A stretch of DNA of 64,000 nt from the NCBI RefSeq assembly GCF_010015445.1, contig NC_053119.1, positions 10,881,550-10,945,549 on the forward strand, in the 5' to 3' direction. Under the pieces are notes generated by a model. It was not told where the DNA came from and made no database searches. It saw only the letters and a program-made list of their open reading frames with translations. Positions 43,609-63,837 of this stretch are shown here, piece after piece. Position numbers and translations under genes: made by a program. Every line of letters begins with the position of its first letter. Positions within the stretch are counted from its first letter, which is position 1. This DNA comes from Perca fluviatilis (lineage: Eukaryota > Chordata > Actinopteri > Perciformes > Percidae).

Positions 43609-44578
43609 TATAACAACATTGTTTGTGCAGCTTTAAGTTAACACAAAATCATAACTTAACTTAATAAGAGGTCTGACTACTTTTTGAAGGCCTATTCTGG
43701 ACCTTGCAAGAATCCATCTTCTCGTTAAGTGATCACATTATATTATCTTGGGGGGGCAGATGCACCTGTTCTGTATCAGCTACATTCAGAGTGAAGAGAC
43801 AAACATAACAATATGCTCCGCTGGTCCCTGACAGGAGGGCAGGATGTGGACGTTCGGTCCTCCAGTGTGACAGAATACCTCCGAGCTCCGTGTTGTGATT
43901 CTCTCCAGTGTTCTTTTAATCTCGTTGACAAAGCCTCTTGCAGGAAGCTATGCCAGATATGTCCGGCTTTTCCAGCAAAGCCCGTAAGTGAAGAATAACA
44001 CTGTTTCACCGGACAATCCCCAATCGCCACAAACAAGGCCAAACCGAACAACAGAGGGTTTAAGCAAGCTGCGGTTGTGCCTACTCCAGGGAATTCCTTC
44101 CATATTTTCCTTCTGGTGAGTCACTCGATGCCTGAGTGAATCTGGGCAAAACAAGAACTTCTGGTCACAGACATGCTTTCTGTATCTCATCAAAACGTAT
44201 TTTTTCTTGGTTGGGTTGTTGTTGCCTCAATCACTTATTACATGCATTTAACATGCATTGCAAAGACTAATACTGAGTCATTTAAAGTTGTAAAACACTT
44301 GAGGTACAGTAGAAGATCCATTTTTACAAATTACATCACAGCTCATCAAAGCAAAAAGTGGGTTATATATTTTAACTCTGATCATAGTGTTAACACACTC
44401 CTCTTTAATTATGCAACTTCCGATGAAAGCGGATTCTCTCAATTCTCTCACTCAGTCCATCCATAAAAAGATGGTTCCCATGGAGTCTTCTGCCAACTTA
44501 ACACAATTTTTCTTCACACCATTATAGTGGTCTGGGTCAAATCTGAAGCTCAACAGTCTGCCACAATTAGCAGACTGC

Positions 44579-44581
<3 letters not shown>

Positions 44582-44653
<72 letters not shown>
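44582..44653 (+). repeat. (TA)n microsatellite
   Basis: About 72 bp of pure TA, continuing after the inserted hairpin MITE as TATATA near 45,190. Confidence 0.95.
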
Positions 44654-44656
<3 letters not shown>

Positions 44657-45182
44657 AGGCCAAAAGTTTGGACACACCTTCTCATTCAATGTGTTTCTTT
44701 ATTTTCATGACTATTTACATTGTAGATTCTCACTGAAGGCATCAAAACTATGAATGAACACATATGGAATTATGTACTTAACAAAAAAGTGTGAAATAAC
44801 TGAAAATATGTCTTATATTTTAGATTCTTCAAAGTAGCCACCCTTTGCTGTTTTTTGATAGCGCTGCAAACCCTTGGTGTTCTCTCAATGAGCTTCATGT
44901 TGTAGTCACCTGAAATGGTTTTCACTTCACAGGTGTGCTTTGTCAGGGTTAATTAGTGGAATTTTTTCCCTTATTAATAAAAAAGCAAAGGGTGGCTACT
45001 TTGAAGAATCTAAAATATATTACATGTTTTCAGTTATTTCACACTTTTTTGTTAAGTACATAATTCCATATGTGTTCATTCATAGTTTTGATGCCTTCTG
45101 TGAAAATCTACAATGTAAATAGTCATGAAAATAAAAAGGAAACGCATTGAATGAGAAGGTTTGTCCAAACTTTTGGCCTGTA
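44654..45182. mobile_element. Tc1-type MITE with about 195-bp inverted arms
   Basis: TA (44654-44655) and TA (45181-45182) flank CAGGCCAAAAGTTTGGACA ... TCCAAACTTTTGGCCTG. The arms 44656-44849 and 44984-45180 are near-perfect inverted copies around a 134-nt loop. A single strand could fold into a very long hairpin. No ORF. Confidence 0.9.
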
Positions 45183-45189
45183 CTGTATG

Positions 45190-46747
45190 TATATATATAT
45201 ATAGATAGATATATATACAACCTGAGACTTAATTCAGAATTATCATTTGAAAAAAAATACATTTATACATTTATGGTCTTTACTCCAGTAATTCTGAACA
45301 GAAGGGCATTAGCAAAAGTCTCTTCAGATCCTTTGCATTTCCAACAACCTGAATCGTCTCTGAGCTTAAATTGAATCTACAACCATAAACCTGCAGGATT
45401 GAAAGCAAACACCCGCCTCTATTTACATCTCAAGCGAAGACTAAAGAAACAAACAGATCCCTAAACAAACAGATGAGTGAAAAACCTCTCAGATTATCTT
45501 CTGTCCGCCAACAAGTTGACAAAAGCAGATGAGGTCAGTTATGTTTAGGAATACCGTTCCCTTACCCAGCACTGTTCCCATGGCCTCTGCATGTTTCCAG
45601 ACACTGCTTCTAAAAGTGGCTACATGGGAATAAATGACATTATATGACAAATGTATCTGGGGCAGCCAAAGAGAGTAGCAGGGTAACCTATTATAAATAG
45701 TCTAGTTTTTGTGGTGTAAGAGACCCAAATGTAGAGTTATGTCCCTGATCATTATACAGAGATAGCTAAAAGTTTTATAATTTATTCCCAAATGGCTACT
45801 ACACTCTGGCATAAAGACATTTAATGCACTGCTTCAGTGTTGTAGTCGAGTGACCTACTGTTGAGTTCAAGTCAAGTCTCGAGTCCCTATTGTTCGAGTC
45901 CGAGTAACCAAAGATATGTCCAAGTCGAGTCACCATTACCTGAGTCTGAGTCCGAGTCGAGTCACAAGTCCAGAGAATAGTGACTCAATCACTGGCATAA
46001 AACAGTTATAGACTAAATATATATCAATAACTTATATCAAATATTTTATGACCTATTACACTTCAAAGTAGTCAGAAACTTCATCCAACTTCTGAGTGCT
46101 ATATCATGAATGCTCAAGTCCAAGTGGAGTCAGGATCCCAGAGCCAGAGTCCGAGCCCAGTACTCCATCACTGCACTGCTTATTCACAAAAATGAGTTCT
46201 GTATTTATGCACTTCACTGTGTCAGTCTGTCAGGCCAGTTGTCACTATAATCCATAATCTACTGCTTGTTATGACTCAGAAAACATCCAGTCAAGCAGAA
46301 CGTAATGAAGCTTTTTGTTTAAAAATTCTCAAAGCTCCAAATGGGAGTGGTTTTTGCCACATGAGCATCAGGAAGATCAGACAATCACAGGAAGGTGTGT
46401 CTAAAGTCTATTTTTTTTCTTTCTGTAATTGACAACATTAACCAGTGTCCTGCTGCAGTAAAAATCTACCCTTCGTTGTAGAAGATGAAGCAGAGGCAAA
46501 TACTGATGATTCTTCTGTAAACGACTTTCTTTCCCTTAGAGATGTGTGGTAGAAGTGGAAGAAACAAAGTGGAAAACCAGAAGAGTCATTTTATGTCCTC
46601 GACAATCATGACTGTACCACAGAAATGCACAGTTCCTCATTTCATTGCACTTAAATGACATGTAAAACCGCAAACATGGACTGCCTCTGTTCTGCTGTGC
46701 AGCGGAGATCTCTGGTGTGAGGGAGCCCTCTGCAGTTCAGACAGACA
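45190..46747. other. Intergenic, no gene identified
   Basis: 45,890-46,170 has repeated GAGTC / CGAGT motifs (CAAGTCGAGTCACC and similar), a degenerate short-period repeat. Nothing else recognised. Confidence 0.4.
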
Positions 46748-47262
46748 CTTTAAAGCACGTGTCAAACTCAAGGCCCGCGGGCCAAATCCGGCCCCTCGCC
46801 AAACTTGATCCGGCCGGCATATCAATTAAGGTTCACAACAAATTCTGGCCCGACTAGTTGTGCACCAAACCAAAATGACGGGAAACTGTTTTCAAACTAT
46901 AATTACGCTGCACTCAAAGCAGATTTAGGCAGATTTGGCGACTTTGAGCCTTCAGAAATTCGAGTTTTCATAATCAGTCTGTGAAACAGGTTGCTGTGAG
47001 GTAGCCTGCTTTTAAAAATGTAATCACTGTTTTGCTTGATTTGCTAAATTCTACGATGACTAAGGAACCTTTTTAGGGCTTTATGTCGACCAAACTGTAA
47101 GTGAGAAGACTATAAGAGACATGCAACAATACAGTCAAAGATATTTGACTTTTTCGGTTAAATAAAAGCATGTCAATAAACTAAACATGGGTGGCCCTTG
47201 ATGTGATTCTCATTTCCAGTGTGGCCCTTAGTGAAGTGGAGTTTGACACCCCTGCTTTAAAT
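46748..47262 (+). mobile_element. hAT MITE copy 2, uninterrupted
   Basis: Target duplication CTTTAAAG / CTTTAAAT (one mismatch). Ends CACGTGTCAAACTC and GAGTTTGACACCCCTG. It is 499 bp long and provides the empty reference for copy 1. Confidence 0.9.
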
Positions 47263-47395
47263 AATATTTAAAAGCCTGCCATGTTTAGTCCAGAGGTGTG
47301 TTTTAGAGCGTCTTCTGCAAAATAAGGATGTATATATGTATATATATATATATATATATAATGTTTTAGTTAGTAAAAGTAGCAACAGTGGTGGA

Positions 47396-48071
47396 AAGTA
47401 ACTGAGTACTGTACAGAAAGCTTTGAGGTACTTTTACTTTGACTATTTCGATTATATGCTATGTTATACATCTATTCCACCACATTTCAGAGGCAAATAT
47501 TGTATACTTCACTAAATGTATCTGGCCGCTGGAATTACTTTACAGATTGAGATTTTACAAACAAAACATTTGATCAATTAATAAAATATTGTACTTTGCT
47601 ATAGACTAAATTAAACTATCCTACAGTATATCAAGTAGATGTGCTCCACCTCCACCAGCTGTAACATTAAAATGCTGCTCATCGGTTAAAGCATCTGCAA
47701 TATTATGCCAATTATATATACATATATAAAAATGTCATAACTATCTGAAAAGGGACCATTCTGCCTAAAAAGAACTTTTACTTTAATACTTTACCCTGTC
47801 CTCTCTTAGTTTGATTTTCACTTATTGCCATACCCAAATGGAAAGGCTTGCAACAGAAGAATTAAAAGGCCCAAATGCATGTGGCTTCATTTGAAAACTA
47901 AATTCTTTATCACATATTTAAAGTACCATTGTTGCATTAATGTGGCAGTTGGTAAAGGTTAATTACTGCCGGGTAGTTTCATCTATAGCAATATTAAAGA
48001 ACATACAAGAACATCAAAATTGTACTAAAGTACCGTACTTGGTAACTGCACGTAGTTCCTTTCCACCACTG
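47396..48071 (+). mobile_element. AAGTAC-rich MITE, near full length
   Basis: Left end CAGTGGTGGAAAGTAAC and right end TTCCTTTCCACCACTG are inverted repeats, followed inward by AAGTAC/GTACTT motifs. No transposase. Confidence 0.75.
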
Positions 48072-48432
48072 GTCAGGGCAGCCAATAATTATTTCTACAA
48101 GGTTTCCTCCTTTTTGTAGAAATCCATGCAAAATAAGAATTTTTTTTAATCAAAATGGGATAGCAACATCTGAGTAAATAGCTCCCCTAGTGGTCAAAAG
48201 AAGAGTGAGCATACAGTGTATATAATGTATGTAAACAAGATGTAGAGTGATTTGAGGGTTCTCACGGGGCATATAACCAGTTTCTAACGCTCATCCTCAT
48301 TTTGTCTAAATATAATATTTATATTAAACACTTGAAACTTTAACAAGTAAAGCCCAAACTTAAATGTATATGGTGCTAGGGATACCCAGGTGTAATGAAA
48401 TTCACTCTGCATTTTAACAAAAATTGAAACCT

Positions 48433-48438
48433 TTTATT
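48433..48438 (-). terminator. ppib: ppib polyadenylation signal
   Basis: AATAAA on the minus strand, about 280 nt after the stop. The intervening 3' UTR contains a purine-rich AGAAGG repeat (about 48,650-48,690). Confidence 0.7.
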
Positions 48439-48718
48439 TCAGATTTCATTTTTTTTACAAAAACATCCAACAGTTAAGTGCACCTTGGAATGCTAGTTGG
48501 TAAATGGACCCAGAGTGTCGTTACGATTGCTTGGTGTTAATGCTCTTCTGGTGCTTTTAAGACAGCAGACCCCCCCCCAAAACCCCTTCTCTTGGACCAC
48601 AGGGCTGTTAGTGACAAATCAAGGTGGCCTGCACGCTCGCTTGCGCTCTCTCTCCTTCTTCTCCTTCTCCTTCTCCTTCTTCTTCTCCCCAGTCCTGTTC
48701 TTTCTCAGCAGCACTCTT

Positions 48719-51700
48719 CTACTCCTTGGCCACTGCAAATGGCTTCTCCACTGTGATTACGCCACAATCGTGGATGACAACATCTTTAAGAGGCTTATCA
48801 CGGCCATCTGTCTTTGTGCCTTCGATCTTCTGCACCACATCCTGGAAGGTAGAAAAAAAATAAAAAAAAAAGGTTCTTACAATGGTTCAGCACCATCACA
48901 ATCTCATTTACGTTTTATAACAAAGGCTTTATCCAACATTAGTGGTGACAGAAGTATTCAGATCATTTACTTAAGTAAAACTATGTAAAAATACACTCTA
49001 CAAAAAAAAAAAAAAATATTACATAGGTAAAATGAAGTATCATCAGTAAAAGGACTTTAATACGTCAAAAGTACTCCTTATAGAGAATAGTCCCTTTTTA
49101 ATGTTGTCTCATTATACAGTACATAATGTTGGATTATTAATGTACATGCATCATTTTAGTGTTTTTGGATGATTAAAGTGAAACTATTTTTTTTTTTTTT
49201 TTTTAAACCATTTTATACTGCTGGGTAGTTTAATCTGTAAGAATGAGTTACTTTATAAACTAAGCATCAGATTGTAAAATCATGAATTTGTACCTAGTAA
49301 CTGTAGCTGTCAGATAAATGTAGGAGGAAAAAAGTACAGTACAAGTACAGTACGAGTTTAAAGACATAGTATATAATTGAAAAACTTTAGTACAAGTTGT
49401 AATACTTTAGTAAATGTACTCCGTTACTTTCAAACACATGTGTATCTAGATCGGCACTTTTCTGCACGCTACTCAACTTCAGTGTTGACATTTAGATGGT
49501 GACATCAATTTGTACCATTTGTGGTCAAAGCAAAAGTAACATGTCATTATGTGCATATAGAAAAGTGGCAAAATGTTAATCAAACTCTTTAAGAGAAGGC
49601 CTAGATCCTGAAAATTAAGGAGATTTTCCTGACACTTTGGTGCCGCTTAACTGCTTTTGTCAAAACCTCAACAGCTGAAACAAACGTAAAAATCACCAAA
49701 TTGGTACTTAATCATTTTGATGCAATTCGGAGTCATTTTGCACAATCTTTTACTGACGTCACACGCAGAAGCACTAGACAGTAGACAGTGACAGTCTGAG
49801 AAGTCTGACAGTGAGAATGTGATCACTGTCGGGCCTCACACTCACCATCCCCTCCAGAATTTTTCCAAAGACGACGTGCTTGCCGTCCAGCCACGGGGTC
49901 TGAATAGTGGTGATGAAGAACTGAGAGCCGTTTGTGTCTTTGCCGGCGTTAGCCATGCTGAGCCAGCCAGGGCCGTAGTGCTTAAGCTTGAAGTTCTCAT
50001 CGGGGAAACGGTCTCCATAGATGCTTTTGCCTTCATTTGAAGAAAACATACACCATTGCAAGACAATTAGTTGAGGTTTGGTATTGTGTTTTTTTTTTCC
50101 CCACAAACATTCCCTCCCTTGTAGCTTAATTTGCATCTCACTTGGATGGCTTGAATGCTGCCAAATGTTTATCTTCACTTTATCGGCTGACCTTTTTCCT
50201 TATTCATGAATACTGAACAACTCTGAGTCATTCTGAATGAGAGCATCCGCCAAAGGTCAAATTTACTCAACTAGTATCGATACAAAACAGCAGACACATG
50301 AGAAATACAACGTTTAAGATAACTTTAGGTGTTCATTAAAGCAAGAGATGAGCTCTGTCCTTGGGTCATTATTATTATTATTATTATTATTATTTTTAAA
50401 TAATAGAATGTAGCCGGTTAGCTCAGTTGGTAGAGTAGGCGCACATATATAGAGGTTTATTCCTCGATGCAGAAGGTCCAGGGGTTGAGTCCGACCATTG
50501 ACTGTTTTCCTGCGTGTCTTCCCCCCTCTCTCCCCTTTCATGTCTAAGCTGTCCTGTCATTAAAAGGTGGAAATGCCCATATATATAAAAAAATAAAAAT
50601 AAAAAAAATCTTTACCTTTTTTTATTAAATAATAGAATAAAACACTCAGGAGATTGTAACAAATCTGTTACTTAAATTATATGGAACAAGACAAAAGTGA
50701 ACACTGGAAATTCGTCATTTTCTTGACTATATGCACAGTTCAGAACTGCTTTTTGTAAAACCCCCAAAAAAAGCCCAATTGTGAAACAACCCTCAAGCCA
50801 TTAAATGTTCAGGAGAGCTGCAGATGCAGAAGGCCATGAGCAAGTTAGTTCTTGCAAAGTTAAATGCCATCGTGCAGGTGTCTTACCTCCAGTGCCGTCC
50901 CCTCTGGTGAAGTCTCCACCCTGGATCATGAAGTCCTTTATGACTCTGTGGAATTTGCTGCCTTTGTAACCGAATCCTCTCTGTTTGATGAGAGCAAACG
51001 AAACAACACTTGAAAAAATCCGAAAGGGATATCAGAGGATTGTATTGGACATTTTAGAATCATGTAAATGAGAGTCAAACGACTTATTCAAAGTGTGTCT
51101 CCAGGACCTGGCTGTTTATTGTTTGGGGAAATTAAACAAGGATGTTGACCACAAGTTAAAAAAGGTCCAATGTGTAAGAATTTCTCCCATGTAGCGTTGA
51201 GAACATATATCGCAATCAACTCTCTCGCGCCACGCAGTTCAAAGTACGTATTACAGCTACTGTAGCCTTCACGCTTCAAAAAACCGGTCTCTTGCTCTCT
51301 TCAATATCCTTTTTTTTTTTTGAAAGGCAGAGCAGTATGTCCTGTATGTCCCTTACCTGCTAACGTACTTCAAGATGGCGAATGAATATGGAGCGTCTAC
51401 CCCAGTTCATGCAAATTCAAATGTAAAATTTCAAGCAAATACTTCGATGTGGTGGTAAATACTCATGAAAAAGGACACGTTTGTGAACGGGCAACACAGA
51501 TTTTGATAATGAATAATTAAAAATATTACATACTGGACCTCTAAAAGTATAAAATACGAACTGAAACTGATACCCGTTCTATGCGCCATCATTGTGTAAA
51601 AACAAAGGAATTATTCTTTAAATGTATATCAATTTTGTTTATGTGTGCTTCAGCTATTTTAATTTGCAGTTAAGGCATGAAACTGGTGATTACTGGGCCA

Positions 51701-53103
51701 AACAAATCATCGCAGGCTGTCGTGATGTTCTCACCTCTCCTGTCGCCAACTCGACAAAGTTGTCGACTGTTTTTGGAACCGTTTTCCCAAACACCCCAAT
51801 GACAATCCTTCCAACTTCTTCATCTCCAATTTTCATGTCAAAGAACACCTATAAAAAAAAGGAAGTTATAAAGTTATTTTACATACTTTTGAAGGCATCG
51901 GCTCTTTAAATGGTTTACATCACGTAGGCAGATATACGGTGCATTCTTTCCAGTATTTTACATTAAGACTATGATATGAGCAATATGTAAAACACCATAC
52001 AATATAATTCACAGACCACTGCAGTTAAGTCTTCCTTTGTTGGAGAGTTTTTAGTGGAGCCATTCCCATGTGATGGCTTTCCTGATATTAAAAAACAGCC
52101 AAAAGTATTTTAAAGAAATTATGCCAGATTTAGTCCAGTTATAATGTAACAAAATTGTATTCATATTTTCTCTTCACTGCCCTTTTCCAATATTATAAAA
52201 TTACAGGCACACAAGTCAACAAAATTTGTTTTAAAATAAAGTTTAAGTTACAACTCCCCCCCCCCCAAATCTACACAAAAGTTTATTCTGACTGACTCAC
52301 TATAACTCACCACTTGCAGTACAAAAACACTGGTTAGTGATGCAAGATAGATTTTAATATAAATGTATTTATAAATAGAGGTTAAGTTTGGGATGTCAGT
52401 CTTTTGTTTGCAATTGAAGAGGAGTAATTTTGAGTTTTGCAGTGAGGAACATTTGAAACAAAGAGTCTGTGGTGTCAGCTCAAAGCTTCCCATTAACTGT
52501 GGACGTGGACAAACCTGCTGCACCCAGACATAACCAGGCCAGACATAAGAACACCTCACTGAGATGCAGCAGCGAGGTTCAATAGCTAAATAATGACTCA
52601 TCAATAGTTTAAGCTTGAAACCATAACTGAAGCTTAAATGGGTGTGGGGCAATTAATAAAACGTCATCTGGGAATACCGACAGTTGACGTTAAGGCCTAG
52701 CTAAGTACTAGCTACGATAGCTAAATTAGCTCCACTCAGATTAGCCAGGAGTAACATTCCCGTTAAGAGCATTTCACGTTAACCCATTTCATTCAGTTTG
52801 CTGTCTGTTTAAATTACCCGGCTACATGCACTCATTAATACGATTGTAAATGTCCTCCTTAACTAATACATTAAGTATGTAGCTAAGTAAATGGGGACAG
52901 CTTTGATTTTTCGATAATGATCTGCTCGCAAGCCAGCTAGCTAGCCAGCGAGCTAACATACCACCTACCTTTGCAGTTACTTTGGGGCCTTTCTTCTTCT
53001 CGTCAGCAGATGAGCCATTTGGGAAAGCGAGAAAAATCAGCGATCCCACAATGATTGTAACGGCTACAAGGAACTTCATCCTTCTCTCGCACAGTCTAAC
53101 CAT
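48719..53103 (-). CDS. ppib: Peptidyl-prolyl cis-trans isomerase B (cyclophilin B), complete, 5 exons
   Basis: An ER-lumen prolyl isomerase that assists folding of secretory proteins, notably collagen. Exons on the minus strand: 52969-53103, 51735-51848, 50887-50980, 49846-50030 and 48719-48841. Total 651 nt, giving 216 aa plus stop, the same length as human PPIB. Residues 1 to about 33 form a hydrophobic signal peptide ([18 protein letters not shown]) followed by the basic ADEKKKGPK stretch. The cyclophilin domain fills the rest. The catalytic Arg lies in [15 protein letters not shown] (Arg95). Further conserved segments are the GSQFFITT strand, the Trp of [12 protein letters not shown] (Trp161, cyclosporin pocket) and an NGS glycosylation sequon at about Asn148. 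The C-terminus [10 protein letters not shown] matches the ER-retention tail of the family. ATG 53103 is chosen because it lies just after the TATA box and aligns with the human start; a second in-frame Met follows at codon 9. Very sure. Confidence 0.97.
48945..49440 (+). mobile_element. AAGTAC-rich repeat in ppib intron 4
   Basis: GTATTCAGATCATTTACTTAAG, GTACTCCTTATAGAG and GTACTCCGTTACTTTC match the same family. The ends are degraded. Confidence 0.6.
50412..50600 (+). mobile_element. tRNA-derived SINE in ppib intron 3
   Basis: A box TTAGCTCAGTTGGTAGAG and B box GGTTGAGTCCG (50483-50493), then CTTCCCCCCTCTCTCCCC and an A/T-rich tail. The spacer between the boxes is longer than in a tRNA and no acceptor stem closes, so it is a SINE, not a tRNA gene. 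Confidence 0.85.
51163..51540. mobile_element. TTAA-type MITE in ppib intron 2
   Basis: The left end AGGTCCAATGTGTAAG mirrors the right end TTACATACTGGACCT. A TTAA lies just left. A similar left end occurs at 32,190. Confidence 0.65.
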
Positions 53104-53148
53104 CAACCAGAAAAAAAGCAGCCCGAGGACGGCCTGTGAGTCTTGCTA

Positions 53149-53157
53149 CTTTTATAT
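53149..53157 (-). promoter_or_regulatory. ppib: ppib TATA box
   Basis: ATATAAAAG on the minus strand, 46 nt upstream of the ATG. It predicts transcription starting near 53,120 and a 5' UTR of only about 20 nt. Confidence 0.7.
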
Positions 53158-53288
53158 GAGCCGGGGGAAGGAGTGTGGTATCCGGGGTGGAGACTACCGC
53201 CGCGGCCGCTCCAGGCTTCTCGGCTGCGATGCCTCCACGACTTCAGGGGCCGGGCCTTCAACACAGCGCGCAGACGCACGGGGCTCTG

Positions 53289-53347
53289 ATTGGTTCACGT
53301 ACCGGAGACTTTTAGCCAATCAGGTGCAGACGCGTAACACCGCTCCA
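53289..53347 (-). promoter_or_regulatory. ppib: ppib upstream CCAAT boxes and ERSE-II-like site
   Basis: Two CCAAT/ATTGG motifs lie within about 230 nt upstream of the start. At 53289-53299 the plus strand reads ATTGG-T-TCACG, one mismatch from the ER-stress element II consensus (ATTGG-N-CCACG). This fits ER-stress induction of an ER chaperone, but the link is inference from a short motif. Confidence 0.45.
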
Positions 53348-53399
53348 TGGATAGCCAGAGCCAGAGCCATAGAGATATAATCACTCTGGCCACAGCATC

Positions 53400-53790
53400 T
53401 TCTTCTTCATCTTTGAGGTTTTATGGCAGTTGGCGTCCACAATGTTGCATTACTGCCTCCTTCAGGTTTTACTCTCCCTCAGTTTCCATTCATCAGCTGT
53501 TTTTCTAATCCAGTTACTAAACAAACTAACACTTTCCTTCCTTGACCACTGTCTATTTACTGTAATTTTGTCACTCCATTTCTTTTTTCAGGAGGACAGG
53601 CTCAACTGTTTCAGCTTTCTGGCACTAATCACAAAGACCCATTGGAAGTGTACTGTATGGTTGCCCAATTCTCAGCCTGCTTATTGTTACTTGCTCTATC
53701 CGTTTGGTTTTGCAATCCAGCATTATTCTCAAGGACTCACTAGATACACAGGCTTTGCTCTGTAGAGAAACACACTTATTTTATAATCTT
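53400..53790 (-). mobile_element. Possible LINE 3' UTR relic
   Basis: GAGGTTTTATGGCAGTTGGCGTCCAC followed by GTTGCATTACTGCCTCC resembles a common fish non-LTR 3' end. The open frame across it (53,430-53,765) has no known family. Confidence 0.4.
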
Positions 53791-55772
53791 TAGCTCTCAC
53801 AAAAATATTAAACCTTTTAACAGCCCTAATGGTAGCTAATTATTTGTTACAGCACAAATACTGTACATTACATCACATATTGCACGTCTGATCCACTTTG
53901 AACATCTTTTAAATCTATTCAAAATCAAACAAATGTTGATTGCGCAGAACAGTTTCTATCCAATTACCTCTTACTATTTTAAGTCAGGTTACAGTTCTTT
54001 TTTTATTTATTTTTAATTTTATAAAATAGCACAAAACTTTAATCATCAATATTTCTCAGAGCTCAAGATGACATCTTCAAATGTCTTGTTTGACCCAAAC
54101 ATAGTCACTTCACAATGAAATAAAAGAGAAAAAATATAAGAAACTGGGACCAGAGAATGTTCAAAATGTCAGTTCTTTCAACATTGACAGATATGCACAA
54201 TAACCTGCAGCACCACAATCAAGTCAAGTACTACTCCCCATACATACTTTAATGACAAACTACAAGTAAATGAAACCTGTTGACAGTAACAAATGTTAAT
54301 AAAAACAAAGGACACAAACTACCAAATGAGTTAAGTTGAATAGATTGTACTTGCTAAAAACAAAGGAGGAAGGGGGGGGAAGGGTTGGGAGTTAAGGTTA
54401 CATTCACCCTTACAGGCACACCTGCCACTTCATACTAGTGCAAATAATTAATTCTGCTAAACAAAATGCCATACAATTTTGTGTTGTATGTTTGTATTAA
54501 GACTTCATTATTGCATGTCTTCTGTGGCCATGTGAGGTATACAAATACATTGTTCTGACAGTTACGTAATGTACATCTAACATGATGCAGGCCTTCCTAA
54601 GTAAGCTCAGATAAAGAAAACATGACTAACAACCCCATGAAAACATATTACATAGTCACATTTTATAAGTGAGGGAAAGCAACCACTGAAAAGAAGAACC
54701 TTGTCCAACAAAATATAAACAAGCAAACAAGTACAGTAACCCTGATAATATATGGCCTATACCTCATTTGGAAATCTTATTTTACCAATAACTTGTTTTA
54801 TCGCCAACATAATCTTGAGGTTAATTAGCCAGCATTTGATTGTAAACTGAGCTTTACTGCATAAAGAAGGATCCCCTTCAAAACCAAACCAAAACCAATC
54901 AATTACACGGTCACTGCATCAGGAATTTATAAGCAACAGAGATTATAATAACCCTATAATAACTGTTGTTATGCAAAGTTTACTTATAGTGACAGTGTTT
55001 AAGCCAAACAAAACACAAACTTTGTCACACTCTCTAGTACTTTTATCCCCTTGGAACAAATAACAAAAATGTCAAGTATATCTAGTTACCAGTTATTACA
55101 CGTAAAGAAGTCACACACCCATGGGAGAATGCGCTTTCAAGTGATGTAGTGACTATTTGACGTGAATGCGCCAAAAGTTAAAGAAACACAGAACATCAAG
55201 AATACCACTTAGATTCTACAATATAGTAAGACGCTCATCAGTTTCTAGTCTTCACAATTTTTTATGTGTGTGTGTGTGTGTCTCAGAAGGGTAACTGATG
55301 TAATGCTTAGTTCTAAGTTTGTTTGGCTCTGATATAATGTATGTTGGAAATAATATAACTTTTTAATTCTTTTATTTTCTCAAGGCACAGCATACTTAAG
55401 ATATGCAGGTCAAAGTAAATTAGGTGAGCCAAAAAATACTCTTTGGAGTTTGCGAAGACAGCTTTGAGCCGCGGGCCGGTGTGTCAGGCCACCTCACAGC
55501 CCGGTCAGATCCACTTCTGTCAAGTTCTGCCTCAGTGTCTGTGTCTGCTGGAGGATAAGAGAAGGGAGAACAGAGGAGACCGGAGCAGGATGAGTCATCA
55601 GGCAGGATTCAAAACTAACGCCATCAATCACATTCTTAAACTCAGTGGAGCTTCGGGATGGAAGACACAGAACCTGGATCAGGACAAGGAGGCCTGAACA
55701 AGTTTAGAAACATGACTCCAACCCAACGACCACAGACTTCCAGACAAATGGAGTGTCCGATTCAAGCAACCC
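53791..55772. other. adpgk 3' UTR and downstream DNA
   Basis: AT-rich, without coding signal. It probably includes the adpgk 3' UTR; candidate minus-strand AATAAA signals are near 55,372 and 54,003. A short (GT)9 lies at about 55,265. Confidence 0.4.
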
Positions 55773-63175
<7,403 letters not shown>

Positions 63176-63178
<3 letters not shown>

Positions 63179-63195
63179 GATGCTCCCACACACTC
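63176..63195 (-). other. adpgk: adpgk 5' UTR acceptor; leader exon upstream not identified
   Basis: CCTTTTGTTGCAG on the minus strand ends at 63196, leaving a 17-nt leader before the ATG. The first non-coding exon and promoter must lie at higher coordinates, possibly past the window end. Confidence 0.6.
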
Positions 63196-63837
63196 CTGCA
63201 ACAAAAGGAAACCTGTCACTTGTCTCTACCATCAGCATTCAAAAGTTATCCAATGATTAGTTGTTGTAATCTGTGATTGCATTTAAGAGCTGCGTAACGA
63301 TGTTCGGTCTTTAAAGACATAAGAAAGTATAAAAAAAATAATCATAAACTAAATAATCAAACTCATATGTGTAAAACTCAACCTCTGACTAACTGTTTTT
63401 AATAATTAACTTGGACTACAGAAACTTGTGGCTCAATAACATCCTATTATCATATGATTTAGCTGAAAACTGATAAACAATATTGAATTACAGCCATTTG
63501 AATTTGAGCAGAAACGATAAGTTGATGAATGGATTAGTTGATCAAAAGAAACTTAATCAGCAGCTATTTTAATAATACTATAGTACATTTTTAAAGAAAA
63601 AATGTCAAACATTTGATGGTTCTGGGTACTCAAATGTGAGAATTTGCCACTTCTGTTGGTTTTTTATTGTAGTAAATTAAATATTTTGGGGTTTCGGACG
63701 GTCAGTCGGCCAAAAAAAGGCATTTAATGACGTGACCTTGTGCCTTGAGATAATGTAATGGAAGTTTTAAGATGTTTTATAGACCAAAAGACTAAGTGAC
63801 TATTTGAGAATATAGTCGTCCAACAAAACCTCAATAT

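Noticed and set aside
53101..53106. Upstream TTG as an alternative ppib start
   Set aside because: A vertebrate gene with a good ATG three bases later that aligns with the family start.
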